Positions 1 to 7,389 of a DNA stretch of 64,000 nucleotides are shown here, one piece after another (positions within the stretch are counted from its first letter, which is position 1; every line of letters starts with the position of its first letter). The notes beneath the pieces were generated by a model. It ran no database searches. It saw nothing but the letters and a program-made list of their open reading frames with translations, and had not been told where the DNA came from. Origin of the DNA: an uncultured Psychroserpens sp. (GTDB taxonomy: Bacteria > Bacteroidota > Bacteroidia > Flavobacteriales > Flavobacteriaceae). The stretch covers positions 62,001 to 126,000 of the forward strand of contig CANLEE010000008.1 in the NCBI GenBank assembly GCA_947489585.1, written 5' to 3'. A program made the translations under genes and the position numbers.

Positions 1-326
1 AAGCCGCTAGTATCTAATTCTTTAAAATTTAAAATGTGTTGACCTGTTGTGCTATCTAAGTTTTTAATTAAACTGTCAAGTCTTCCTTTTTTTGAAATAA
101 ATTTTCCATTAGAATTTGCTTCAAAAGCAAAACCAAATGTGGTTTCTTTTGCTAAACCTTCATAATATCTATTAACAGCATTATCTAAACTCGTTTGAAC
201 ATCATTGATAAGCTGCTGCTTGTTATTAGTGTAGTTTTTATAATTCCAATACACTTGTATGCCAATAGTACAAAGGATAACTATGGCAATTAAGTACAAT
301 ATATACTTGTATTTTGAATCATTCAT
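1..326 (-). CDS. Sensor histidine kinase, N-terminal part (runs off the window)
   Basis: The minus-strand frame opens with ATG at 326 and stays open to the window edge, about 108 residues. It starts with a short polar stretch, then one hydrophobic segment at about residues 8-24 (KYILYLIAIVILCTIGIQVY), then a polar region beginning WNYKNYTNNKQQLINDVQ. This resembles the N-terminal membrane anchor and periplasmic sensor part of flavobacterial histidine kinases, from memory of the family. The kinase core itself lies outside the window, so the assignment is an inference. It is divergent from the GLPGLI gene at 454, with an array of GTTAA repeats between the two, which suggests that its response regulator could control that gene. 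Confidence 0.55.
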   Translation of the reverse strand, partial: MNDSKYKYILYLIAIVILCTIGIQVYWNYKNYTNNKQQLINDVQTSLDNAVNRYYEGLAKETTFGFAFEANSNGKFISKKGRLDSLIKNLDSTTGQHILNFKELDTSG

Positions 327-341
327 ACTTCAAAAGTAAAT

Positions 342-391
342 GTTAAAACCGTTAAAAACTAATCGGTTAACACACGTTAACACTGGTTAAC
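342..391. promoter_or_regulatory. Array of GTTAA(C) repeats, candidate response-regulator operator
   Basis: GTTAAC occurs at 366-371, 376-381 and 386-391, exactly 10 bp apart, and GTTAA also occurs at 342-346 and 351-355. Direct repeats with a helical-turn period upstream of a promoter are typical of binding sites for OmpR/PhoB-type regulators. The array lies between the divergent kinase gene and the first GLPGLI gene, with a -7 box at 414-421. The regulator is not identified here. Confidence 0.55.
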
Positions 392-413
392 TTAAAACTG
401 TAAAAGTGATAAT

Positions 414-421
414 TATATTTG
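414..421 (+). promoter_or_regulatory. -7 promoter box (TATATTTG) of the first GLPGLI gene
   Basis: TATATTTG matches the Bacteroidota -7 consensus TAnnTTTG, 33 bases before the start codon. No convincing TTG box is seen at -33; the GTTAAC array occupies that region, which suggests activator dependence. The sequence after the box (TTTGTAAAACATTAA) is nearly repeated at about 1365-1380 before the second GLPGLI gene, so that gene may have a similar promoter. Confidence 0.5.
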
Positions 422-453
422 TAAAACATTAATCATAAAACAAAATTACACTC

Positions 454-1302
454 ATGAAATTACTAGTTAAATTAATTATTGTAGCAACACTCTTCATTGT
501 TACAAGTGCAAATGCTCAAGAGTTTCAAGGCGAAGCGACTTACAAATCGAAGCGACAAATCGACATTAAATTAGATAGCACTCAAGTTGACACTGGAATG
601 CATCAACAAATGATGGAAATGCTTAAAAAGCAGTTTGAGAAAACTTATATACTCACATTCAATAAAGAAGAGTCTATTTACAAAGAAGAAGAAGCTTTGG
701 CAGCCCCACAGCCTCAAGGTATGCAAGTGATGGTAGTTAGTACAGGAGGTTCCGATGTGCTTTACAAGAACTCAAAAGAAAAACGTTTTACCAATCAAAA
801 TGAATCGTTTAGCAAACTCTTTTTAATCAAAGATGAGTTAACAGAACACGAATGGAAGTTAGAATCTGATACTAAAAACATTGGCGAATACACTTGTTTT
901 AAAGCAACAATGACTAGAGAAATTGAAGACATTGAAAGTGGTATAAGTGTTAATGGCGATAAAGATTTGAGTACTACAGATGAAGAACCAAAAATGAAGG
1001 AAATTACTATTACAGCTTGGTATACGCCTCAAATTCCTGTAAGTGCTGGACCAGGAAATTATCATGGCCTTCCAGGTTTAATTCTTGAAGTTAATGATGG
1101 GAGTGAAACAGTCATTTGTAGCAAAATTGTTATCAATCCAAAAAATGCTTCAGAAATTGTAGAGCCCAAAAAAGGAAAAGAGTTGACCCAAGAAGCTTAT
1201 GATAAAATCATGGAAAAGAAGATGGAAGAAATGGAAGAACGCATGCGATCTAATAGAAGAGATGGTGATGGTCAGAGTTTCGAAATTAGAATTGGAGGCT
1301 AG
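454..1302 (+). CDS. GLPGLI family protein
   Basis: A protein of 282 residues with a signal peptide (MKLLVKLIIVATLFIVTSANAQ) and the family signature HGLPGLILEV at about residue 205, inside the conserved run AWYTPQIPVSAGPGNYHGLP. GLPGLI proteins are exported Bacteroidota proteins of unknown biochemical function, often encoded next to TonB-dependent or OMP_b-brl receptors, as here. The C-terminus is charged and rich in Glu, Lys and Met. Two paralogues follow at 1411 and 5325. The start is supported by the signal peptide and by the -7 box at 414. Periplasmic or cell-surface location is inferred. Confidence 0.88.
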   Translation: MKLLVKLIIVATLFIVTSANAQEFQGEATYKSKRQIDIKLDSTQVDTGMHQQMMEMLKKQFEKTYILTFNKEESIYKEEEALAAPQPQGMQVMVVSTGGSDVLYKNSKEKRFTNQNESFSKLFLIKDELTEHEWKLESDTKNIGEYTCFKATMTREIEDIESGISVNGDKDLSTTDEEPKMKEITITAWYTPQIPVSAGPGNYHGLPGLILEVNDGSETVICSKIVINPKNASEIVEPKKGKELTQEAYDKIMEKKMEEMEERMRSNRRDGDGQSFEIRIGG

Positions 1303-1410
1303 TACATTAAGAAAAGTTTAACCTTTCAAGATTTTACTAATCGCATATTTTGAAGTCTAATTAGTTTGTAAAGCATTAACTTTACTGTTAAAGACAAAGA
1401 TTTCAAAATT

Positions 1411-2304
1411 ATGAGACAATTCATCACAAAGCTCAGTGTCGTATTTACACTTTTAGTGAGTATATCAGTTACAGCTCAAGATTTTCAAGGACAAGCCATT
1501 TATAAAACCAAAACAACTGTTGATATGAGTAGTTGGGGAGGTGGTAAAATGAGCGATCAACAAAAGAAGATGATTGCTGAGCGTATGAAAAATATGCTAG
1601 AGAAAACCTATGTGTTAAATTTTAATCGTAGTGAATCGACATATAAGGAAGAAGAAAGACTGGAAGCTCCAGGCTCTGGAGGCGGAGGTATGAGAGCATT
1701 CATGAGTAGTTTCACTGGAGGGCCACAGTATAAAAATGTAAAGGAAAGCCTTCTACTACAAGAGCAAGAGTTTTTTGGTAAAGAATTTTTAGTTAAAGAC
1801 TCATTACCAGAATTAGAATGGAAGTTAGAAAGCGAAACGAAACAAATTGGTCAGTACACTTGCTTTAAAGCAACAACAACTAAGAAAGTTGATGAGATGG
1901 ATTTCATGAGTATGCGTCGAAAGAATAGAGATGGAGATAAGAAGAAAGATGACGAAAAGAAAGCAGGTGAAGAAGTTGTAGATACCACAAAATCTGAGGA
2001 TCCATTTGATGAGGTTGAAGTTCCAAAATTTGTGATTGTAACAGCATGGTACACGCCACAAATTCCTGTAAGTAATGGTCCAGGTGAATATCATGGATTA
2101 CCTGGGTTAATTTTAGAAGTTACTGCAGATAGAACAGTGATGTTATGTACTAAAATTGTGATGAACCCTCAAGAGAAAGACACAATAGAAAAACCAGAAA
2201 AGGGCGAGGTAGTCACTCGGGATGAGTACAACAAAATTATGAAAGAGAAGATTCAAGAAATGCGAGAAATGTACGGTGGACGAAACCGTGGTCGTAGAAA
2301 TTAA
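1411..2304 (+). CDS. GLPGLI family protein (second paralogue)
   Basis: A protein of 297 residues with signal peptide MRQFITKLSVVFTLLVSISVTAQ and HGLPGLILEVTAD at about residue 228. It aligns along its length with the first and third copies (QDFQGQAIYKTK near the N-terminus, LEKTYVLNFNRSEST, EWKLESETKQIGQYTCFKA). It differs by a Gly-rich insert (GSGGGGM, about residue 92) and a Lys/Asp-rich insert at about 170-195. The downstream receptor gene starts 64 bp later and is probably co-transcribed. Function is unknown; a surface or periplasmic partner of the receptor is an inference. Confidence 0.88.
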   Translation: MRQFITKLSVVFTLLVSISVTAQDFQGQAIYKTKTTVDMSSWGGGKMSDQQKKMIAERMKNMLEKTYVLNFNRSESTYKEEERLEAPGSGGGGMRAFMSSFTGGPQYKNVKESLLLQEQEFFGKEFLVKDSLPELEWKLESETKQIGQYTCFKATTTKKVDEMDFMSMRRKNRDGDKKKDDEKKAGEEVVDTTKSEDPFDEVEVPKFVIVTAWYTPQIPVSNGPGEYHGLPGLILEVTADRTVMLCTKIVMNPQEKDTIEKPEKGEVVTRDEYNKIMKEKIQEMREMYGGRNRGRRN

Positions 2305-2368
2305 AAGAAATAATAATCAAAGTTTCCATTTTCCAAAGCGAAAATTTTTGAAACTAAATATCAGCCAA

Positions 2369-5107
2369 ATGCAAAAAATATGTATACTCATGTTACTTTT
2401 TGTAACAAGCATAACTACTGCCCAAATTTCAATAAGAGGTGTTGTTAAAGACAGTATAGGAAACCCTTTAGAACTCGCCAATGTTATCGCAATAAATAAA
2501 GAAACAAAAGCGATGGCATCCTATGCTATTACTAATGATAAAGGCTTGTTTAAACTTGATTTGGAGAAGAACAAAACCTATAGCATACAGGTGAGTTATA
2601 TTGGAATGAAAACGCTTTCCGAAGAAATAACAACCAAAGAGGTAAATATTACGAAAGATTATACCTTAAAAGTAGATAACGCCTTGGCTGCAGTAGAATT
2701 AACCTACGAAATGCCAGTGACCATAAAAGGGGACACCTTAGTTTATAATGCCGATTCTTTTAAGGATGGCACCGAACGGAAACTCGAAGATGTTCTTAAA
2801 AAGTTACCAGGCGTTGAAATCAATGAAGATGGACAAGTTGAGGTTGAAGGTAAGGTGGTTTCCAAAGTGATGGTAGACGGAAAAGACTTCTTTGATGGCG
2901 ATTCAAAGCTAGCCACAAAAAACATCCCGTCTAATGCCGTAGATAAAGTACAAGTCTTGAAAAATTACTCTAATGTGAGTCAATTAGGAGGCGTGACCAA
3001 TAACCAAGATAACATTGCCATTAATATTAAACTTAAAGAAGGGAAAAAGAATTTTTGGTTTGGAGATATTACAGCTGGTGGAGGTGCTTCCGATAATGAT
3101 GGTTTATACATTTTGCAACCGAAACTCTTTTATTACAGTCCGAAATATAGTGTTAACATTATTGGAGATTTGAATAATATTGGCGAAGTTGCCTTTACGC
3201 GACGTGATTTCTTTAATTTTTCTGGCGGATTTAATGCACCAAGTCAACAGAGTGGGACCAATATCAATTTAGGAAATAATAATCTTGGGTTTTTAACACT
3301 TCAAAACAATCAAGCAAAAAGTATTGAAACCAAATTTGGCGCAGCTAACTTTAGCTACTCGCCCAAAAAGACCTTAGATATAGGTGGGTTTGCTATTTTT
3401 ACGAGCTCTAGAATAGGCTTACAAGAAAACCGTTCGGTACGTTATACCAATCCCGATTTGGGAATTCCAGACGAGGACACCGAAAGTAATACAGAACAAA
3501 AAAGTGATTTGGGATTACTTAAATTAACAACCAAGTATCAACCCAATAGTAATAATCAATTAGATTATTCGATAATTGGAAGAACGTCCAAAGAATCTCA
3601 AGATCAAAATTTCACCTCTTCTATTGTTGGAGATATTGTGCAAGATGAAGAAAATAGTCCGTTTAGTATCAACCAAGAATTAAACTACTATTACACGTTA
3701 AACGATAGCAATATTTTTGCTTTAGAAGCCCAACATTTAATACAAGATGAAGATCCATTTTATAATGCCTTATTAGAAAATGATCCAACCAATAATTTAG
3801 GGCCACAAGATGAAAGAGATCCATTTGATAATACAGCCGAAGGTTTAGGCCTTGACCAATCTTTAAATAACTATGATGTCGCTCAGAATAAACGCATCAA
3901 ATCAAATCAACTGGATGCCAAGCTAGATTATTGGAACGTTTTGAATAATAAAAGTAATATCAATTTCACACTCGGAACCATTTTAAGCCGACAAGATTTC
4001 AATAGTAATATCTTTCAGTATTTAAATGACGGAAGCGTTTTTGATTCGACACCAACCTTTAATGATGGGTTAGATACAAACGATACCGAATACAATTTTA
4101 GTGACATCTATCTAGGCATACATTACCGATTAAAAAGTGGCATGTTCACTTTTACACCAGGATTCTCAACACATGCCTATAGTACTAAAAACACACAGTT
4201 TGGTACTGAGTTTAAAGACAATTTCTTTAGAGTGCTCCCCGATTTAAATATTCGTATGGAACTTAAAAAGAGTGAGAATTTAAACCTTAACTACCGCATG
4301 CAAACCGAGTTTACTGATGTGACGCAGTTAGCAAGAGGCTTGGTGATGAATAATTATGATTCCTATTTTTCAGGAAATCAAGCATTACAAAACGGAACCT
4401 CGCATAATGTGAATTTATCCTACTACAGTTTCAATATGTTTAACTATACCAATGTGTTTGCTAATTTGAGTTATAGCAAACGTATTGATCAAATTAGATC
4501 ATTAACCGATTTTGAAAGCATTATTAGAACGAGTACGCCGTTCAATTCGGGATTTGCCGATGAAACCTTTAATGCTTTTGGACGCTTTCAACGAAATTTC
4601 AAAAAAATTAGAGCGACCTTAAGAGGAAACTTTACCTATTCAAAGTTTAATCAATTCATTCAAGGGGAGCGCTCGGTAAATGAAAACTTTACGCAAACCT
4701 ATCGTGCACAGTTACGTACCAATTATAGAGAAGCACCAAACGTAGAACTGTCGTATCGCTATTCAATTAATGATAATAATCAAGGTGGTCGAAACACCAA
4801 AATATTTACGAGTGCACCAAGTGTGGAGTTTGATGCCTACATCTGGAAAGTATTAACCTTTAGAACCGATTATACCTATACCACGACAAGAGATAAAAAC
4901 ACGACTTTAAATAGTAATGATTTATGGAATGCATCCTTAGCTTACCGAAAAGATAAAGATGCCAAATTTGAGTACGAACTTAAAGCGACAAACCTGTTAA
5001 ATACAACCTCTAGATTTAATAATGGTCAAGGCGGTTTCTCGGTAAGTACAACCGAATATTTTATACAACCGCGATTTCTAACCTTTAGAGTTATTTATTC
5101 CTTATAA
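2369..5107 (+). CDS. TonB-dependent receptor-like outer membrane protein (OMP_b-brl type)
   Basis: The start at 2369 (MQKICILMLLFVTSITTAQ) gives a clean signal peptide and 912 residues; an upstream in-frame ATG at 2276 would overlap the previous gene and bury the signal. Domain order: a carboxypeptidase-like regulatory domain (ISIRGVVKDSIGNPLELANV, about 20-100), a plug-like segment (about 125-230: GDTLVYNADSFKDGTERKLEDVLKKLPGVEI), then a long barrel-like region rich in alternating aromatic residues that ends in RVIYSL. Family knowledge suggests an outer membrane receptor or channel that may not use TonB energy. It sits between the second and third GLPGLI genes, suggesting one functional unit. 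Substrate unknown. Confidence 0.85.
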   Translation: MQKICILMLLFVTSITTAQISIRGVVKDSIGNPLELANVIAINKETKAMASYAITNDKGLFKLDLEKNKTYSIQVSYIGMKTLSEEITTKEVNITKDYTLKVDNALAAVELTYEMPVTIKGDTLVYNADSFKDGTERKLEDVLKKLPGVEINEDGQVEVEGKVVSKVMVDGKDFFDGDSKLATKNIPSNAVDKVQVLKNYSNVSQLGGVTNNQDNIAINIKLKEGKKNFWFGDITAGGGASDNDGLYILQPKLFYYSPKYSVNIIGDLNNIGEVAFTRRDFFNFSGGFNAPSQQSGTNINLGNNNLGFLTLQNNQAKSIETKFGAANFSYSPKKTLDIGGFAIFTSSRIGLQENRSVRYTNPDLGIPDEDTESNTEQKSDLGLLKLTTKYQPNSNNQLDYSIIGRTSKESQDQNFTSSIVGDIVQDEENSPFSINQELNYYYTLNDSNIFALEAQHLIQDEDPFYNALLENDPTNNLGPQDERDPFDNTAEGLGLDQSLNNYDVAQNKRIKSNQLDAKLDYWNVLNNKSNINFTLGTILSRQDFNSNIFQYLNDGSVFDSTPTFNDGLDTNDTEYNFSDIYLGIHYRLKSGMFTFTPGFSTHAYSTKNTQFGTEFKDNFFRVLPDLNIRMELKKSENLNLNYRMQTEFTDVTQLARGLVMNNYDSYFSGNQALQNGTSHNVNLSYYSFNMFNYTNVFANLSYSKRIDQIRSLTDFESIIRTSTPFNSGFADETFNAFGRFQRNFKKIRATLRGNFTYSKFNQFIQGERSVNENFTQTYRAQLRTNYREAPNVELSYRYSINDNNQGGRNTKIFTSAPSVEFDAYIWKVLTFRTDYTYTTTRDKNTTLNSNDLWNASLAYRKDKDAKFEYELKATNLLNTTSRFNNGQGGFSVSTTEYFIQPRFLTFRVIYSL

Positions 5108-5110
5108 TCA

Positions 5111-5189
5111 TTTGGGCGTTACCTAAAGGTCAGGCTTTCAAGGCTCGCTCTCTTCTAGGAGCTCAAACAGACCTTTCAATCCTTAACGC
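5111..5189 (+). repeat. Dispersed intergenic repeat, copy A
   Basis: Begins GGGCGTTACCTAAAGGTC and ends CTTAACGC, so that GCGTTA and TAACGC form terminal inverted repeats. Copy B (32696-32749, inverted) shares GCGTTACCTAAAGGTC, CTCGCTCTCTTC and AGGAGCTCAAACA. Copy C (52130-52211) is a more diverged version. All lie between genes, just downstream of a coding region. Confidence 0.7.
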
Positions 5190-5228
5190 AAAACACAGCC
5201 TTCTTTTTCGAAAGAAGGCTGTGTTTTT
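5190..5228 (+). terminator. Intrinsic terminator after the receptor gene
   Basis: A perfect 17-bp stem (AAAACACAGCCTTCTTT with its complement) closed by a TTCG loop at 5207-5210 and followed by T residues. It directly follows repeat copy A and ends the GLPGLI-receptor transcription unit. Confidence 0.85.
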
Positions 5229-5287
5229 GGTAGCAGCTTAAGGCTTAGACTGTTAATTTAATGACAAATAAAATTTATTTTGTTTAA

Positions 5288-5295
5288 TAATTTTG
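5288..5295 (+). promoter_or_regulatory. -7 promoter box (TAATTTTG) of the third GLPGLI gene
   Basis: TAATTTTG fits TAnnTTTG, 29 bases before the start codon chosen for the third GLPGLI gene. It lies inside a longer open frame upstream of that start, which supports the shorter protein. Confidence 0.45.
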
Positions 5296-5324
5296 TATAT
5301 TCGTTAAACAAACTATCAATTATT

Positions 5325-6161
5325 ATGAAATCACTTCTCACTAAAGTTAGCTTACTTGCATTTGGCCTATTACTCACCTTAAACCTAAATGCTCAAGATT
5401 TTCAAGGCCAAGCCACCTACATTTCAAAATCTACAATGGACTTAGGACGTTGGGGAGACCGATTGAGTGAAGAGCAAAAAAAGCAAGTCAAAGCACGTTT
5501 AAAGAACCGATTAGAGAAAACTTATACGCTAAGATTCAACAAAGAGGAATCGGTTTTTAATGAAGATGATAAGCTCGATGTGATGTCGGGTGCTACAGAT
5601 TCTTGGGGTAAAAACTTTACACCAGGTGAGCAGTATAAAAATGTAAAAACCAACACACAAATCCAAGACCAAGAATTTTACGGAAAGCGATTTTTAGTAA
5701 AAGATAAACTCCAAGATATTGAATGGGTTATGGGCACAGAAACCAAGCAAATAGGTAACTATATGTGTTTTAAAGCCACAGCATCCATACCAAGTGATGA
5801 ATTGTCATGGTACAATTTTTCTTGGAATAAACTCAGACGTCAACAACCTGCCGAACCCGCAGAAGGCGAAGATGCTGAAACACCAGAAATCCCAATGACC
5901 GAAGTTGAAGCTTGGTACACACCACAAATTCCTGTAGGTCATGGGCCATCAGAATATTGGGGGCTACCAGGATTAATTTTAGAAGTAAGTGCAGGAGATA
6001 CGGTTATGTTGTGTTCTAAATTGGTTATCAACCCAGAAGAAAAAGTAGAGATCAAAGCACCAAGCAAAGGCAAAGAAATTACCAAAAAAGACTATCAAGA
6101 CACCATCGTTGAAAAAATGAAAGAATTTCGCGATAACCGAGGCGGTCGCAGTCGTGGATAA
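5325..6161 (+). CDS. GLPGLI family protein (third paralogue)
   Basis: The start at 5325 (MKSLLTKVSLLAFGLLLTLNLNAQ) gives a clean signal peptide and 278 residues; a longer frame from 5280 would prepend 15 residues and overlap the promoter box. The signature is WGLPGLILEV (Trp in place of His before GLPGLI) at about residue 213. It has an acidic, Pro-rich insert (PAEPAEGEDAETPEIP) at about 182. It is most similar to the copy at 1411 (QDFQGQATY, MDLGRWGDR against MSSWGGGK). It is separated from the receptor by a strong terminator, so it forms its own unit. Biochemical function is unknown. Confidence 0.87.
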   Translation: MKSLLTKVSLLAFGLLLTLNLNAQDFQGQATYISKSTMDLGRWGDRLSEEQKKQVKARLKNRLEKTYTLRFNKEESVFNEDDKLDVMSGATDSWGKNFTPGEQYKNVKTNTQIQDQEFYGKRFLVKDKLQDIEWVMGTETKQIGNYMCFKATASIPSDELSWYNFSWNKLRRQQPAEPAEGEDAETPEIPMTEVEAWYTPQIPVGHGPSEYWGLPGLILEVSAGDTVMLCSKLVINPEEKVEIKAPSKGKEITKKDYQDTIVEKMKEFRDNRGGRSRG

Positions 6162-6192
6162 TGATTTTAATAATAACTAATTCACAAAAATT

Positions 6193-6222
6193 AGCCTTCT
6201 CTTTGTAGAGGGCTTATTTTTT
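6193..6222 (+). terminator. Intrinsic terminator after the third GLPGLI gene
   Basis: An 8-bp stem with one G-T pair (AGCCTTCT against AGAGGGCT, 6-base loop) followed by TATTTTTT. It lies 31 bp after the stop codon. Confidence 0.65.
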
Positions 6223-6308
6223 GAGCTTGGATTAATGGGAATGTTTGTTGGATTTCCCGAGTATAAGCATAATAAGTAATTGACTATAAGCGTAGTTAGA
6301 TGCAATTT

Positions 6309-7247
6309 TTAAAAAGGCAAATCATCATAATCTTCTTCTTGTTCGTTTTCAAATGATCTTAAACTTAATCCAAGTAAATCATATTTAAATGCTATTTCAT
6401 TAAAGTTTTTTAAAAACCGTGTGCTTTTAAGAATTTTATTTTCTGGGATTCTATTTTCTAAATATTGAATTTTATCAATAGGAATGTCCTTTATTTCTTT
6501 CAATGCATTTAATCGTTCAATACCTTGGTTTACAGAATTAGATAGAAGAATAAGCTCTACCAAAATATTTAGATACTGATTTTTAGTTTTTGGATTAGAA
6601 GCTATAATTTTGAAAACCCCATTTGCAACTTCACCCACGTTTTTCCCAATAGCCTGTAATCCTTGATATTTGCCAATAAAACCATAAGGGTCTAAATCTT
6701 TTCTGATAGGGATTATTAAAACATCTCTTCCGATTGCTACACCTACCTCTTGGTCTGTCCAATTACTTTCCTTAAAGCCAGGCATTAAAATGGCACATAG
6801 AGCATCCATAGTAAATAATCCTTTTTCTATTTCATCCTGCCATTCTTTAGTAGGCTCGATGTCTTCGTGAGCTACAAATGCAGAAATACCATATCTTTCT
6901 AAATCGTTTTTTAGTATACTAGTTGTTTTTTTGAAACTGGCTAAATGACTCATGAAAAGTTTGAAGTGACCTGGTTTCCAGAAATTAGCGTCACTTTCTT
7001 GCATATTGCTTTTGTTTGTTATTGAAGGATGATCAATTTCTAGTTCTTGGGCTATTTCTAATATTATTTTATCATCAACTTTTGGAAGAACCTCTTTTAC
7101 ATATACATATTTGCTATAATAACTTGGTTGGTGGTCGGTAGGAATTCCATAAACTTCAAAATAACCATCAATTTCGGAAAATGTCATTCTTGATTGAAGC
7201 TCTTTTCCAATTATGTCTATTAATTCTATCTTTTGAAGTTTCTTCAT
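6309..7247 (-). CDS. TIR-domain protein, candidate immune effector
   Basis: A protein of 312 residues with no signal peptide. Residues about 95-185 form a TIR domain: HFKLFMSH (strand A), LERYGISAFVAHEDIEP, EWQDEIEKGL, CAILMPGFKESNWTDQEVG and DVLIIPIR. Glu139 in WQDEI sits where the catalytic Glu of NAD-cleaving TIR proteins is found, by eye. Residues 1-85 form a separate small domain (SKYVYVKEVLPKVDDKIILEIAQEL) that I do not recognise, and the last 100 residues look helical. Many bacterial TIR proteins deplete NAD during phage defence or signal to partner effectors; that role here is inference. It has its own promoter region, whose elements recur before the oxidase operon at 11941. Confidence 0.78.
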   Translation of the reverse strand: MKKLQKIELIDIIGKELQSRMTFSEIDGYFEVYGIPTDHQPSYYSKYVYVKEVLPKVDDKIILEIAQELEIDHPSITNKSNMQESDANFWKPGHFKLFMSHLASFKKTTSILKNDLERYGISAFVAHEDIEPTKEWQDEIEKGLFTMDALCAILMPGFKESNWTDQEVGVAIGRDVLIIPIRKDLDPYGFIGKYQGLQAIGKNVGEVANGVFKIIASNPKTKNQYLNILVELILLSNSVNQGIERLNALKEIKDIPIDKIQYLENRIPENKILKSTRFLKNFNEIAFKYDLLGLSLRSFENEQEEDYDDLPF

Positions 7248-7261
7248 ATAATAATTACACC

Positions 7262-7361
7262 TAAATTTAATAATAGGAGTCTGTCCGCTCTACTAAACCC
7301 CATCAGTCGTTAAACGAAGTTCAACCATTTATTTCTTATGAACAATACGTAGTTCTACGTA
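7262..7361 (-). promoter_or_regulatory. Upstream module of the TIR gene, shared with the oxidase operon
   Basis: The palindrome TACGTAGTTCTACGTA (7346-7361) is followed, reading toward the gene, 62 bp later by CAGACTCCTATTATTAAA (from 7283) and a TAAATTTA box near 7268-7261. The same two elements occur at 12097-12112 and from 12039 before the oxidase operon, with a 57-bp spacer. The palindrome is probably an operator and TAAATTTA a degenerate -7 box; both are inferred. Confidence 0.5.
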
Positions 7362-7389
7362 TATTTTTAATAGTGTTAAGGTTTAATGT

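Noticed and set aside
2276..2368. Longer receptor start at 2276
   Set aside because: It overlaps the preceding GLPGLI gene and would place 31 polar residues before a perfect signal peptide.
7346..7361. Palindrome as a terminator of the oxidase operon
   Set aside because: No T tract follows on the minus strand, and a related copy stands upstream of the same operon, so an operator is the better reading.
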